Of a stretch of 64,000 nt of DNA, positions 55,591 through 64,000 are shown piece after piece. The notes below the pieces were generated by a model. That model searched no databases. It was given only the letters and a program-made list of their open reading frames with translations, and was not told the DNA's origin. Numbering within the stretch: position 1 is the first letter of the stretch; each line of letters opens with the position of its first letter. The translations under genes were made by a program, and so were the position numbers. The stretch comes from Arthrobacter sp. UKPF54-2 (GTDB lineage: Bacteria > Actinomycetota > Actinomycetes > Actinomycetales > Micrococcaceae), in contig NZ_CP040174.1 of assembly GCF_007858535.1 (NCBI RefSeq), forward strand, positions 2,480,001-2,544,000, in the 5' to 3' direction.

Positions 55591-56402
55591 AGGCCCCGCG
55601 GTGGGAAGATGGAAGGGTGATTCCCGACGATGCCCGCGCCCTGGTCCGCAGCACCGAGCTGACGCGCTTCCGCCTGGCCCCGAACCCCGGCCCGATGAGC
55701 CTGCACGGTACCAACTCCTACGTGGTCGCCGCCCCGGGCTCGCCCAACGTCGTCGTCGTGGATCCCGGACCCCTGGACGAGGAGCACCTGCGCGAGCTGA
55801 CCGAATACGGGGCCGTGGAACTGATCCTCATCACGCACCGCCATGCCGACCACACCGCGGCCGCCGCACGGTTCTCCGAGCTCACGGGTGCGCCGGTGCG
55901 CGCCGCGGATCCCGCGCACTGCCACGGGGCAGAGCCGCTCCGGGAGGGTGAGGTGCTGCACGCCGCGGGGGTGGAAATCCGGGTGCTCGCGACGCCGGGC
56001 CACACCTCCGATTCGGTCTGCTTCCACCTGCCGCAGGACGGCGCGCACGGAGCCGTCCTCACCGGCGACACCATCTTAGGTCTAGGCACCACCGTCCTGG
56101 ACTACCCGGACGGCACACTGGGCGACTACCTCGACTCGCTGGACCGGCTGGAGAGCCTCGGCCCGGCCACGGTCCTGCCCGCCCACGGGCCCATGCTGCC
56201 TGCGCTGGACAGCATCGTGCGCGCCTACCGGGACCACCGGCAGGACCGCCTCGCCCAGATCCGCGCCGCCCTCGCTGAGCTCGGCGCGGAAGCCGGCGTG
56301 CAGGACGTGGCGAACGCCGTCTACGCCGCCGTCGACCCCGCCGTCCGGCCGGCAGCGGAGCTGTCCGTCGCGGCGCAGTTGGAGTACCTGCGCGGGCGGT
56401 AG
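55587..56402 (+). CDS. Metallo-beta-lactamase-fold hydrolase
   Basis: About 271 residues. The metal motif THRHADHTAAAA, further ligands in ATPGHTSDSV and LTGDTILG, and PAHGP identify the family; the C-terminal helical part resembles LACTB2/glyoxalase-II-like proteins. ATG 55587 overlaps the DUF1304 stop (ATGA); GTG 55617 is an alternative start closer to conserved sequence. The substrate is unknown, possibly a thioester or RNA. Confidence 0.88.
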   Translation: MKAPRWEDGRVIPDDARALVRSTELTRFRLAPNPGPMSLHGTNSYVVAAPGSPNVVVVDPGPLDEEHLRELTEYGAVELILITHRHADHTAAAARFSELTGAPVRAADPAHCHGAEPLREGEVLHAAGVEIRVLATPGHTSDSVCFHLPQDGAHGAVLTGDTILGLGTTVLDYPDGTLGDYLDSLDRLESLGPATVLPAHGPMLPALDSIVRAYRDHRQDRLAQIRAALAELGAEAGVQDVANAVYAAVDPAVRPAAELSVAAQLEYLRGR

Positions 56403-56405
56403 GCT
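56400..56405 (+). promoter_or_regulatory. -10 element built on the preceding stop codon
   Basis: TAGGCT begins with the TAG stop of the hydrolase gene and ends 7 nt before ATG 56413, so a leaderless transcript can start at the next gene. Confidence 0.5.
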
Positions 56406-56412
56406 TGGAACC

Positions 56413-57189
56413 ATGCGTATCGCCCGGTTTGTAGTCGATTCTGATCCCATGTACGGCATTGTTGAGGGCCAGCCCGGCAGTGAGGAAATCACTGTCATCA
56501 ACGGTGACCCCTTCTTCCACGGTGTGGAACGTACCGCCGTCAAGCACAAGCTGGAGGATGTCCGCCTCCTCGCGCCGATCATCCCGCGCAGCAAGGTCAT
56601 CGGCGTCGGCCGCAACTTCGTGGAGCACGCCCACGAACTCGGCAACGAGGTGCCCGCGCAGCCGCTGCTCTTCCTCAAGCCCAACACCTCGGTGATCGGC
56701 CCCAACGATCCGATCATCCTGCCGGAATTTTCCGAGGAGGTCTCCTTCGAGGCCGAGCTGTGTGTTGTGATCGGCCGGATCTGCAAGGACGTCCCCGAGG
56801 AACGCGTCGACGACGTCGTCTTCGGCTACACCTGCGGCAATGACCTCACCGCCCGGGACGTGCAGAAGACCGACCTGCAGTGGGCCCGAGCCAAGGGCTT
56901 CGACACCTCGGCGCCGCTCGGCCCCTGGATCGAGACCGAGCTGGACACCGAGGACCTGCAGATCCAGGGCCGGCTCAACGGCGAACTCCGCCAGGACGGC
57001 AGCACCAGCCAGATGATCCGCGGCGTCCGCGAGCTCGTGTCCATCGTCTCGCAGGCGTTCACCCTGCTCCCGGGCGACGTCATCATGACCGGCACCCCGG
57101 CCGGCGTCGGCCTGGTCCAGGCCGGTGACCGCTTCGAGGTCGAAATCGAGGGCATCGGACGCCTCTCCAACCCGGTGGTCCGCCGCTAG
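56413..57189 (+). CDS. Fumarylacetoacetate hydrolase-family protein
   Basis: 258 residues. The FAH core starts near residue 55 ([18 protein letters not shown]) with metal ligands in [11 protein letters not shown] and [13 protein letters not shown] and the lid lysine region [12 protein letters not shown]. The group includes acylpyruvases, oxaloacetate decarboxylases and ring-cleavage hydratases, so the exact reaction is open. It precedes gltX by 35 bp. Confidence 0.92.
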   Translation: MRIARFVVDSDPMYGIVEGQPGSEEITVINGDPFFHGVERTAVKHKLEDVRLLAPIIPRSKVIGVGRNFVEHAHELGNEVPAQPLLFLKPNTSVIGPNDPIILPEFSEEVSFEAELCVVIGRICKDVPEERVDDVVFGYTCGNDLTARDVQKTDLQWARAKGFDTSAPLGPWIETELDTEDLQIQGRLNGELRQDGSTSQMIRGVRELVSIVSQAFTLLPGDVIMTGTPAGVGLVQAGDRFEVEIEGIGRLSNPVVRR

Positions 57190-57224
57190 GGCAATGCCTA
57201 GGGCGCGGTAAAGTTGGTACCACT

Positions 57225-58772
57225 ATGACTACTCCCACCGCGCCCGACGCCGTCTCCAGCACTGCCACCACGGAACTGACCCGTGAAGCCACCCGTGAAG
57301 TCACCGCCGAAACCCCGGTCCGGGTCCGGTTCTGCCCGTCACCGACCGGCACCCCGCACGTCGGCCTGATCCGCACGGCGCTCTTCAACTGGGCCCACGC
57401 CAAGCACACCAAGGGCACCTTCGTCTTCCGCATCGAAGACACCGACGCCGCGCGTGACTCGGAGGAGAGCTACCAGCAGCTGCTCGAGGCCCTCAAGTGG
57501 CTCGGCATCAGCTGGGAAGAAGGCGTCGAAGTGGGCGGCCCGCACGAGCCCTACCGCCAGTCGCAGCGCCTGGACCTCTACAAGGACGTCGTGGCCAAGC
57601 TCCTGGAGGCCGGCTACGCCTACGAGTGCTACTCCTCCCCGGAGGAGGTCGAGGCCCGCCACCGCGCCGCCGGCCGCGACCCCAAGCTCGGCTACGACAA
57701 CTTCGACCGCGAGCTCACCGATGAGCAGCTGGCCGCCTTCAAGGCCGAGGGCCGCAAGCCGGTGCTGCGCGTGCGGATGCCGGACGAGGACGTCACCTTC
57801 ACCGACATGGTCCGCGGCGAGATCACCTTCAAGGCAGGCAGCATTCCCGACTACGTGATCGTCCGCGCCGACGGCTCGCCGCTCTACACCCTGGTCAACC
57901 CGGTCGACGATGCGCTGATGGGCATCACCCACGTGCTGCGCGGCGAGGACCTGCTGTCCTCCACGCCACGCCAGGTGGTGCTCATCCGGGCGCTCATGGA
58001 CATCGGCGTCGCCAGCTACCTGCCGGTGTTCGGCCACTTGCCCTACGTGATGGGCGAGGGCAACAAAAAGCTCTCCAAGCGTGACCCGCAGTCCAACCTC
58101 TTCCTGCTCCGCGACCGCGGCTTCATCCCCGAGGGCCTGCTGAACTACCTGTCCCTGCTTGGGTGGAGCCTCTCCGCCGACGAGGACATCTTCACCGTGG
58201 ACCAGCTGATCGAGCACTTCGACGTCAACGACGTGCTGGCCAACCCGGCCCGCTTCGACATCAAAAAAGCCGAGGCGATCAACGGCACGCACATCCGCAT
58301 GCTCGACGCCGAGGACTTCCGCGGCCGGCTGGTGCCCTACCTGCAGGCCGCCGGCCTGGTGGGGGAGAGTTTCACCGCCCGCGAGGAGGAGATCCTCGCG
58401 GAGGCGGCGCCGCTGATCCAGGAGCGCATCTCGCTCCTCGGCGAAGCCCCGGAGATGCTGGCGTTCCTGTTCAAGGCCGACGACGCGATCGACGTCGCCG
58501 ACGACGCCCGCAAGGGCCTGCCGGAAAACCTCACCGAAGTCCTCGACGCCGCCCTGGCTGCCTTGGAGCCCCTCGCGGACTGGACCGCCGAGACCATCCA
58601 GGCTGCCCTGAAGGAGGCCCTCGTCGAAGGTCTCGGTGTGAAGCCGCGGCTGGCCTTCGGGCCCGTCCGCACGGCCGTCTCGGGCCGCCGGATCTCCCCG
58701 CCGCTGTTCGAATCCATGGTCATCCTGGGCAAGGATTCGTCCCTGGCCCGGCTGCGCGCTTTCCGCGGCTGA
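57225..58772 (+). CDS. gltX: Glutamyl-tRNA synthetase
   Basis: 515 residues. HIGH-like [13 protein letters not shown] and [10 protein letters not shown] motifs. A Thr/Glu-rich N-terminal extension of about 33 residues comes before [10 protein letters not shown]. Actinobacteria use GluRS for both tRNA-Glu and tRNA-Gln, with GatCAB repairing the latter; genes for both tRNAs lie 2.5 kb downstream. Its stop overlaps the HAD gene start (TGATG). Confidence 0.97.
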   Translation: MTTPTAPDAVSSTATTELTREATREVTAETPVRVRFCPSPTGTPHVGLIRTALFNWAHAKHTKGTFVFRIEDTDAARDSEESYQQLLEALKWLGISWEEGVEVGGPHEPYRQSQRLDLYKDVVAKLLEAGYAYECYSSPEEVEARHRAAGRDPKLGYDNFDRELTDEQLAAFKAEGRKPVLRVRMPDEDVTFTDMVRGEITFKAGSIPDYVIVRADGSPLYTLVNPVDDALMGITHVLRGEDLLSSTPRQVVLIRALMDIGVASYLPVFGHLPYVMGEGNKKLSKRDPQSNLFLLRDRGFIPEGLLNYLSLLGWSLSADEDIFTVDQLIEHFDVNDVLANPARFDIKKAEAINGTHIRMLDAEDFRGRLVPYLQAAGLVGESFTAREEEILAEAAPLIQERISLLGEAPEMLAFLFKADDAIDVADDARKGLPENLTEVLDAALAALEPLADWTAETIQAALKEALVEGLGVKPRLAFGPVRTAVSGRRISPPLFESMVILGKDSSLARLRAFRG

Positions 58773-59503
58773 TGAGCGGCGGGGCTGGCTCCGGCGTCCT
58801 TGCGGCGGGGCTCGACGGCATCCGCGGGGTGCTGTTCGACATCGACGACACCCTGGTTGACCTCGAGTTCGCGATGACGACGGCGCTGCGCGACGTCAGC
58901 GAGCACCTCCTGCCGGGCCTCGACGAGGCCGGCTGGGAACGCTTTGGGCGGATTTTCACGCGCGAGACGACCCACTTCTACGACCGCTACCTGGCCGGCG
59001 AGCTGAGCTTCAACGAACAGCGCCTGCTGCGCGGCCGCGCCGCTCTGGGGCACTTCGGCGTGGAACTGGAGGAGGGCGAACAGGCCCACCACTGGGTCAG
59101 CTCCTACGCCAGCCTCCAGCACAGCTACGTCCGCGCCTTCGATGACGTGGCACCGCTGCTGGACGCCCTCGACGCCGCCGGCGTCCCCTACGGCGCCGTG
59201 AGCAACAATGTGCACGACTACCAGCGCGTGAAGCTGGACGCCGCCGGGCTGCGCCGCATCGGCATCCTGGTCGGCACGGACACGGTCGGCGTGCCCAAGC
59301 CGGATCCGGCGATCTACCTTGAAGGCGTGCGCCGGCTCGGCACCGGCCCCGGCGAAACGCTCTATGTCGGGGACAACAGGCTGCTCGACGCGGAAGGTTC
59401 GACGGCGGCCGGCCTGCTGGGCGTCTGGCTGAACCGCGGCGGCGAACCGGCCCCGGGCTTCGCCGGCCGCGAGGTCTCCTCGCTGCTGGACCTGCTGGCC
59501 TGA
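58772..59503 (+). CDS. HAD-superfamily hydrolase
   Basis: 243 residues. Motif I FDIDDTLVD with both catalytic aspartates, motif II SNN, motif III lysine in GVPKPDP and motif IV GDNRLLDAEG. A helical cap (about residues 30-110) makes it subclass I. It probably dephosphorylates a small metabolite. Its ATG shares a base with the gltX stop, so it is cotranscribed. Confidence 0.92.
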   Translation: MSGGAGSGVLAAGLDGIRGVLFDIDDTLVDLEFAMTTALRDVSEHLLPGLDEAGWERFGRIFTRETTHFYDRYLAGELSFNEQRLLRGRAALGHFGVELEEGEQAHHWVSSYASLQHSYVRAFDDVAPLLDALDAAGVPYGAVSNNVHDYQRVKLDAAGLRRIGILVGTDTVGVPKPDPAIYLEGVRRLGTGPGETLYVGDNRLLDAEGSTAAGLLGVWLNRGGEPAPGFAGREVSSLLDLLA

Positions 59504-59531
59504 CGCTGCAGCATCCGAGCCCACTCACAAG

Positions 59532-59575
59532 AAACGGCCCTGGCGGCGGAGGTGACTCCGCCGGCAGGGCCGTTT
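59532..59575. terminator. Bidirectional terminator
   Basis: AAACGGCCCTG-G-CGGCGGAG-GTGA-CTCCGCCG-G-CAGGGCCGTTT, a long stem with A/T ends between convergent genes. Confidence 0.85.
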
Positions 59576-59584
59576 GTGGGTCGG

Positions 59585-60973
59585 CTAGGCCGTTTTCTCT
59601 GCCAGCCGGCGGTTCCGCAGGGCCAGGAACGCCCCGACGGCGCCAAGGCCCAGCAGTGCCACGAGACCCAGGGCCACCGCGGCGTCGGCCTTGACCATGT
59701 TCGACGGCGAGACTGCCGCCGCGCTGGAGTACAGCGTGCCGGTGCCGGCGGCAATCTTGGCGTTGCCGTCGGCCAGCTTCTCGGCGCCGGTGGACAGCTG
59801 TGATGAGCCCGAGGCCAGCTTGGTGTTGCCCTCCGAGAGCTTCGACGCGCCGGAGGCCAGGGCCGTGGAGCCGTTCAGCAGTCCCGGGTTGGCCGGATCG
59901 GCGGGATCACCCTTGATGCCGGTGTTCAGGGCTTGGGTGCCGTCGGCGAGCCGGGAGCTGCCGTCGGTCATCTTGGCGGTGGCCTTGAGCAGGCCGGGGT
60001 GCTCGGGGTCGCCGGGGACGCCGTCCATGCCGACCCGGATCTTGGCGGTGCCCTCGGCGAGCAGCGCGGTGCCCATGACCACACCCGGGCTGTTGGGGTC
60101 GCGGCTGTTCAGCTTGCCCGCCAGGGTGGCGAACCCGGCTGTGAGCTTGCCCGTGCCGGCGTGGAGCTGGCCGGCGCCGGCGTTGAGCTTGGCGGCCCCG
60201 GCCTGGAGCTGGGAAGCCCCGGCATCCAGCCGCTGGGCGCCGGCAAGGATCTTGGCGATCTTGTCCTTGACCACTGCAAGCGGGACGGCACCCTGGATGG
60301 GATCGTTGGCTGCCGCGTAGAGCTGCTCCATGGCCTGGGCGAGCGCAGCGGTGCCGGTGCCGGCAGCGGGGTCGTTGTTCGCCCCGCGGTAACCCTTCAA
60401 CTGGTCGGTGCCGGCAGCCAGCTGGCCCGTGCCCGCCTCCAGTTGACCGGCGCCGGCGTTGAGCTGGGTGGCGCCGTCGGCCAGGTTGTTCTCGGCGTTG
60501 CCCGCGGCGGTGGGGGTGAGGGCAGCGGAGAGCTGCACGGCCCCCGCGGCGAGCTTCTGGGCGCCGTCGTCCACCTTGTACACGCCGGGGGCGAGCTTGT
60601 TATTGACGTCCGTTTCGATCTTTACCGCGCCCGTGGCCAGCGCACTGGCGCCCTCCTGGAGCCGGTCCGCGCCCGGGGCCAGTTTCCCGGCGATGCCGGC
60701 GTGGATCTTCTCGGCCCCTTCCGAGAGTTTGCCGGCGCCGGCGTCGGCCTGGCCCGCGCCGGTGGCGAGTTTGCCGGCGCCGTCCTTCAGTTGCTGGGCA
60801 CCGGCGGCGGCCTGCCCGGCGCCGTCGTTGAGCTTGGCGGATCCGTCCGTGATCCTTCCGGTGACCAGGGTGTAGAACCCCAGCAGCGCTATCAGCAGCA
60901 GGGCCAGGACGGCGATGGCAATCTGTTGCGCTCGGGTGCGGGTCGGGGCGGTGGCGGCACGACTCTGTGACAC
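59585..60973 (-). CDS. Membrane protein with GA-x-x-L heptad repeats (YhgE/Pip-related)
   Basis: 462 residues. One span near the N-terminus (IAIAVLALLLIALLGFYTLV) and one near the C-terminus (VALGLVALLGLGAVGAFLAL). Between them are some 380 residues of seven-residue units of the form x-L-x-x-G-A-x, dozens in number. Such repeats form long extracellular helical or coiled-coil stalks in YhgE/Pip-type proteins and some MmpL-linked proteins. Here both end domains of YhgE are lacking, leaving the stalk alone. GTG 60973 has GAGAGGA 7 nt upstream. Function unknown. Confidence 0.85.
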   Translation of the reverse strand: MSQSRAATAPTRTRAQQIAIAVLALLLIALLGFYTLVTGRITDGSAKLNDGAGQAAAGAQQLKDGAGKLATGAGQADAGAGKLSEGAEKIHAGIAGKLAPGADRLQEGASALATGAVKIETDVNNKLAPGVYKVDDGAQKLAAGAVQLSAALTPTAAGNAENNLADGATQLNAGAGQLEAGTGQLAAGTDQLKGYRGANNDPAAGTGTAALAQAMEQLYAAANDPIQGAVPLAVVKDKIAKILAGAQRLDAGASQLQAGAAKLNAGAGQLHAGTGKLTAGFATLAGKLNSRDPNSPGVVMGTALLAEGTAKIRVGMDGVPGDPEHPGLLKATAKMTDGSSRLADGTQALNTGIKGDPADPANPGLLNGSTALASGASKLSEGNTKLASGSSQLSTGAEKLADGNAKIAAGTGTLYSSAAAVSPSNMVKADAAVALGLVALLGLGAVGAFLALRNRRLAEKTA

Positions 60974-61092
60974 AGGTTGTTCCTCTCGACGATCTCGCCG
61001 GCAACGGCTCTGCTGCCGGCCCCCCAAATTGTGATGCAGCTAACATCCGGAAATGGACGTTGTTCCGCCCTCAACTGGGTGGGGGAGGAGTT

Positions 61093-61108
61093 GTTACTCG
61101 TTGGTAAC
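61093..61108. promoter_or_regulatory. Palindrome GTTAC-N6-GTAAC upstream of the heptad-repeat gene
   Basis: GTTAC-TCGTTG-GTAAC lies 120 bp upstream of GTG 60973 in a promoter-like stretch and resembles TetR-type operators. No TetR gene is in view. Confidence 0.4.
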
Positions 61109-61318
61109 TTACCGAGCGTAAACTTGGCGGCGCCGGATTGGCAAGGGTTTTCCGGGAGAAACCGGCAAAACCCGGTCCCCGCAAGGGGCGGTGGGGCCGC
61201 TAAGGCTGGCGGGGAGAGCCCGATTTGTGCCGGACAGAAGTCTCGGGTAAAGTAATTACTCGTGCTGAGGCGCTGGGAGTGCGGGTTTGGACCTGCGAAA
61301 CCGGCCCGAAAGTTCCAT
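61109..61318. other. Intergenic region before tRNA-Gln
   Basis: No convincing gene. AAAGTAATTACTCGTG (near 61249-61264) includes the palindrome AGTAATTACT and is AT-rich, a plausible part of the tRNA promoter region. Confidence 0.4.
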
Positions 61319-61390
61319 TGGGATATGGTGTAATTGGCAACACTACGGTTTCTGGTACCGTCATTCTAGGTTCGAGTCCTGGTATCCCAG
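61319..61390 (+). tRNA. tRNA-Gln (anticodon CTG)
   Basis: 72 nt: acceptor TGGGATA/TATCCCA, D-arm TGGTGTAATTGGCAACA, anticodon stem ACGGT/ACCGT around TTCTGGT (anticodon CTG), T-loop GTTCGAGTC. No encoded CCA. Confidence 0.95.
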
Positions 61391-61520
61391 CTCTGAAAAA
61401 ACCGCGGATTTCCGCGGCGGATCAGGGGTTCCGAGCCGGCCACGCCGATTTGGAACACGTGCCGGGTTTATGAAATACTGACTTGGCTTGAACGGCAGAA
61501 ATGCTGTTTGGAAAGTGCTT

Positions 61521-61596
61521 GGCCCCATCGTATAGCGGCCTAGTACGCTGCCCTCTCACGGCGGTAACGCGGGTTCGAATCCCGCTGGGGTCACCA
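61521..61596 (+). tRNA. tRNA-Glu (anticodon CTC)
   Basis: 76 nt including CCA: acceptor GGCCCCA/TGGGGTC (one G-U pair), anticodon stem CTGCC/GGCGG around CTCTCAC (anticodon CTC), T-loop GTTCGAATC. Confidence 0.95.
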
Positions 61597-61598
61597 TC

Positions 61599-61636
61599 AA
61601 AACGGTCCCGGGCATCAGCCCGGGACCGTTTTTGTT
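61599..61636 (+). terminator. Intrinsic terminator after tRNA-Glu
   Basis: AAAACGGTCCCGGGC-ATCA-GCCCGGGACCGTTTTTG: 15-bp perfect stem with T tract, starting 3 nt after the tRNA. Confidence 0.95.
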
Positions 61637-61704
61637 TTCCGCCACCGCGCCCCGGGCGCACCGCGCGCGCCGGCGCCGGGCGGTCCAGCTGGCATGATGA
61701 TGCT

Positions 61705-63486
61705 GTGAGCTCCATGGAAAGCGCCGGCCCGGCCGGGCAACAGTCACAAGCCGCACGCCAGGGCGCCGCCGTCGAACTGCTCGAGGCAGTGCGGGGGGAG
61801 CTGTCCGCGGTGTCGCTGCCGCTGGCCCTGCCCGGCGCCGAGGCCGCCCGGCTGGACATCCGCCAGGCACTGGCCCAGCTGGATGACTACATCCTGCCCC
61901 GCTACCGCAGCCTCGACGCCCCGTTGCTCGCCGTCGTCGGAGGGTCCACCGGGGCGGGCAAATCCACGCTCGTCAACGGGCTCGTGGGGCATGCGGTCAC
62001 CCGGGCCGGAGCGATCCGGCCCACCACCCGGCAGCCCATCCTGCTGCACCACCCCGGTGACGCCGCCTGGTTCGAGGACCAGCGGGTGCTGCCGAACCTG
62101 AGCCGGATCCGCGGCACCGTGGTCGCCGCGCCGCTGCCCGCCAACCAGGCCGGCCCCACCCCGGACGGCGCCGCCATCACCTCGCTGGTCCTCGCCGCCG
62201 ACCCGGCCGTGCCGGCCGGCATCGCGCTGCTGGATGCCCCCGACGTCGACTCCATCTCCGATGACAACCGCCGGCTCGCGGGCCAGCTGCTCGCCGCTGC
62301 GGACCTGTGGGTTTTCGTCACCACCGCCAACCGCTACGCCGACGCCGTGCCCTGGCGCCTCCTGCTCGACGCCGCCTCGCGCGACATCATGGTGGCCGTG
62401 GTGCTCGACCGGGTGCCCCAGGCCGCCGAAGAAGAGGTCAGCGCCGATCTCCGTTCCATGCTCGGCCGCGAGGGCCTGGGCTCCGCCCGGCTGTTTGTGA
62501 TTCCCGAGGTGGCCCTGGATGCCATGGGCATGCTGCCCGCCGTCGCCGTCGCCCCGCTGCGGAACTGGCTCCGGGAACTCGCCGCCGACGCCGCCGGCCG
62601 AGCGGCGATCGCCCGGCGGACGCTCAACGGCACGGTCAAGGCCCTCGGCGGGCGCGTGGGTGCCGTAGCGGAAGCCGTACGCGCCCAGCACCGCGCGGCT
62701 GAGCTGCTGGGCAGCGATGCCAGCAACGCCTACGAAGAGGCGGTGGGCAGGATCCTCGATGCCACCAAGGACGGCGCCCTGCTCCGCGGCGAAGTCCTGG
62801 CCCGGTGGCAGGACTTCGTAGGCACCGGCGAATTCTTCCGGGTCATGGAGCAGAACATCGGCCGCCTGCGGGACCGGATGGGTGCGTTCTTCCGCGGTGA
62901 GCCCACCCCGGCCGTTCGCGTGGAGACAGCCATCGAAACCGGGCTGCAGGCGGTGATCTTGGACGAGGCAGCCAACGCCGCCGAAGAGGCTGACCAGCGC
63001 TGGCGCTCGGACCCGGCCGGCCGGCAGCTGCTCGGCACCGACGACCTCTCGGGCACCAGCGAAGGCTTTTCCGACGCCGTCGCCGCCGAGATCCGGGCCT
63101 GGCAGGGCAGCCTGATGGAGCTGATCCGCACCGAGGGCCAGGGCAAGCGCAGCCAGGCGCGCTGGCTCTCCTTCGGCATCAACGGCCTGGGCGCGGCCCT
63201 GATGATCGTCGTCTTCTCCATGACCGCGGGCCTGACCGGCCTCGAGATCGGCGTGGCGGGCGGCGCCGCCGTCGTCGGCCAGCGGGTGCTCGAGGCCGTC
63301 TTTGGCGAAGACGCCGTGCGCCGCCTCGCCAAGACCGCACGCGAGGACCTGCAGGCCCGCTGCCGGCGCCTCCTCCGGGCCGAAAGCCGGCGCTTCCTGG
63401 ACCGGCTGGACGCCTCCGGCGCGGTTCCGCCGGCAGCCCTCGCGGAGCAGGCAGAAGCCCTTGGCAAGCTGGCAGGCACGGCATGA
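61705..63486 (+). CDS. Dynamin-like GTPase, first of a tandem pair
   Basis: 593 residues. The GTPase domain has P-loop GGSTGAGKSTLVNGL near residue 85, switch threonines in RPTTRQP, and DAPDVDS in place of the DxxG motif. After a long helical region come hydrophobic segments (GINGLGAALMIVVFSMTAGL, VAGGAAVVGQRVL), a likely membrane hairpin, and a basic helical tail. It is probably a membrane-remodelling or division-associated GTPase as in Streptomyces DynA/DynB. GTG 61705 follows CATGAT by 6 nt; ATG 61714 is an alternative. Confidence 0.85.
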   Translation: MSSMESAGPAGQQSQAARQGAAVELLEAVRGELSAVSLPLALPGAEAARLDIRQALAQLDDYILPRYRSLDAPLLAVVGGSTGAGKSTLVNGLVGHAVTRAGAIRPTTRQPILLHHPGDAAWFEDQRVLPNLSRIRGTVVAAPLPANQAGPTPDGAAITSLVLAADPAVPAGIALLDAPDVDSISDDNRRLAGQLLAAADLWVFVTTANRYADAVPWRLLLDAASRDIMVAVVLDRVPQAAEEEVSADLRSMLGREGLGSARLFVIPEVALDAMGMLPAVAVAPLRNWLRELAADAAGRAAIARRTLNGTVKALGGRVGAVAEAVRAQHRAAELLGSDASNAYEEAVGRILDATKDGALLRGEVLARWQDFVGTGEFFRVMEQNIGRLRDRMGAFFRGEPTPAVRVETAIETGLQAVILDEAANAAEEADQRWRSDPAGRQLLGTDDLSGTSEGFSDAVAAEIRAWQGSLMELIRTEGQGKRSQARWLSFGINGLGAALMIVVFSMTAGLTGLEIGVAGGAAVVGQRVLEAVFGEDAVRRLAKTAREDLQARCRRLLRAESRRFLDRLDASGAVPPAALAEQAEALGKLAGTA

Positions 63487-64000
63487 ACCGCCACGGCGCC
63501 GCCCGCGAGGCCTCGCAGCTGCACCGCCGGCTGGAAGCCCTGGACGAGGCCCGGCAACTGGCCGCGGGCGCCCTGCCCGAAGAGACGCTGGACGAGGTGC
63601 TCGAGGTCCTGGAACGGGCGAGTTCCCGACGCTCGCTCTCGGCGGAGCACACCGTGGTGGGCTTCTTCGGCGCGACCGGGAGCGGCAAGTCATCGCTCTT
63701 CAACGCCGTCAGCGGGGCCGAGATCGCCACGGCGGCCGCCCGGCGCCCCACAACCTCCGAACCCCTCGCCGGCATCTGGGGCGCGGACGGCAGCGAAGCA
63801 CTGCTGGACTGGCTCGAGGTCCGCAACCGGCACCACGCCGACGCCGTGCCCGGATTCGCCGATGAGACCACCGGGCTGATCCTGCTCGACCTGCCCGACT
63901 TCGACTCGACCCGCTCGGAAAACCGGGAGATCGTCCAGCGCATGGTGGGGCTCGTGGACGTGCTGGTCTGGGTGCTGGACCCGCAGAAATACGCCGACGC
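63483..64000 (+). CDS. Dynamin-like GTPase, second of the pair (partial)
   Basis: The first 172 codons only; the frame is open at the window end. P-loop FFGATGSGKSSLFNAV near residue 65, switch threonines in RPTTSEP and DLPDFDS in place of DxxG parallel the upstream protein, with the same spacing. ATG 63483 overlaps its stop (ATGA), so the two are translated together and may form a heteromer. Confidence 0.85.
   Translation, partial: MNRHGAAREASQLHRRLEALDEARQLAAGALPEETLDEVLEVLERASSRRSLSAEHTVVGFFGATGSGKSSLFNAVSGAEIATAAARRPTTSEPLAGIWGADGSEALLDWLEVRNRHHADAVPGFADETTGLILLDLPDFDSTRSENREIVQRMVGLVDVLVWVLDPQKYAD

Overview
The window is high-GC actinobacterial DNA. Gene content, codon use and operon style point to the Micrococcaceae (Arthrobacter, Pseudarthrobacter or a close relative). 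Supporting signs are many GTG starts, frequent ATGA/GTGA/TGATG stop-start overlaps, many apparently leaderless genes, a non-discriminating-type GluRS beside tRNA-Glu and tRNA-Gln genes, a branched-chain amino acid operon with a leader peptide and attenuator, and tandem dynamin-like GTPases. I see no insertion sequence, prophage, integrase or CRISPR array, so most of the window looks like core chromosome with a small arsenic island. The assignment to genus rests on resemblance recalled by eye, not on a search.

Layout. 1-5.9 kb: end of an MFS transporter, then a minus-strand 2-oxoacid dehydrogenase operon (E1-alpha, E1-beta, a stand-alone lipoyl domain, an alpha/beta hydrolase), an amino-acid permease and a divergent Lrp/AsnC regulator. 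5.9-11.9 kb: NAD de novo operon nrtR-nadA-nadB-nadC plus a cysteine desulfurase, with a 27-bp operator and a palindromic repeat captured inside nadB. 11.9-27.1 kb: GtrA-like protein, DUF1684 protein, M20 peptidase, lipoprotein, transglutaminase-like protein, a MarR/luciferase-like pair with a perfect operator, MFS and RND transporters, malate:quinone oxidoreductase, a solute-binding lipoprotein and a fasciclin lipoprotein. 27.2-31.7 kb: arsenic region (ArsO-like flavoprotein, ArsC, an ArsR-ArsC fusion, an aquaglyceroporin-like channel, ArsR, a truncated ArsN-like acetyltransferase). 31.9-37.6 kb: tRNA-Leu, Bcp, MarR, small membrane or secreted proteins, tRNA-Lys, a sugar-dehydrogenase-like lipoprotein, a sunset-domain protein and a LysR regulator.

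37.7-55.1 kb is dominated by amino-acid biosynthesis: ilvD, ilvB-ilvN-ilvC behind a leader peptide and terminator, serA, later leuB and ilvE. Interspersed are an FtsX-type ABC exporter, metG, and a glycine/aspartate-repeat surface protein followed by a sortase. 55.2-64 kb: a frameshifted DUF1304 gene, a metallo-beta-lactamase-fold hydrolase, a fumarylacetoacetase-family hydrolase, gltX, a HAD hydrolase, a GA-x-x-L heptad-repeat membrane protein, tRNA-Gln, tRNA-Glu, and two overlapping dynamin-like GTPases (the second cut by the window end).

Themes. A TGAGAC element precedes three branched-chain biosynthesis transcription units (ilvD, ilvBNC, leuB). One ArsR-type operator sequence occurs three times in the arsenic island. 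The E2 of the dehydrogenase complex appears to be split into a lone lipoyl domain and a hydrolase. Two secreted low-complexity proteins share a VQTA motif before their C-terminal membrane anchor. These are the parts that most deserve a second look.
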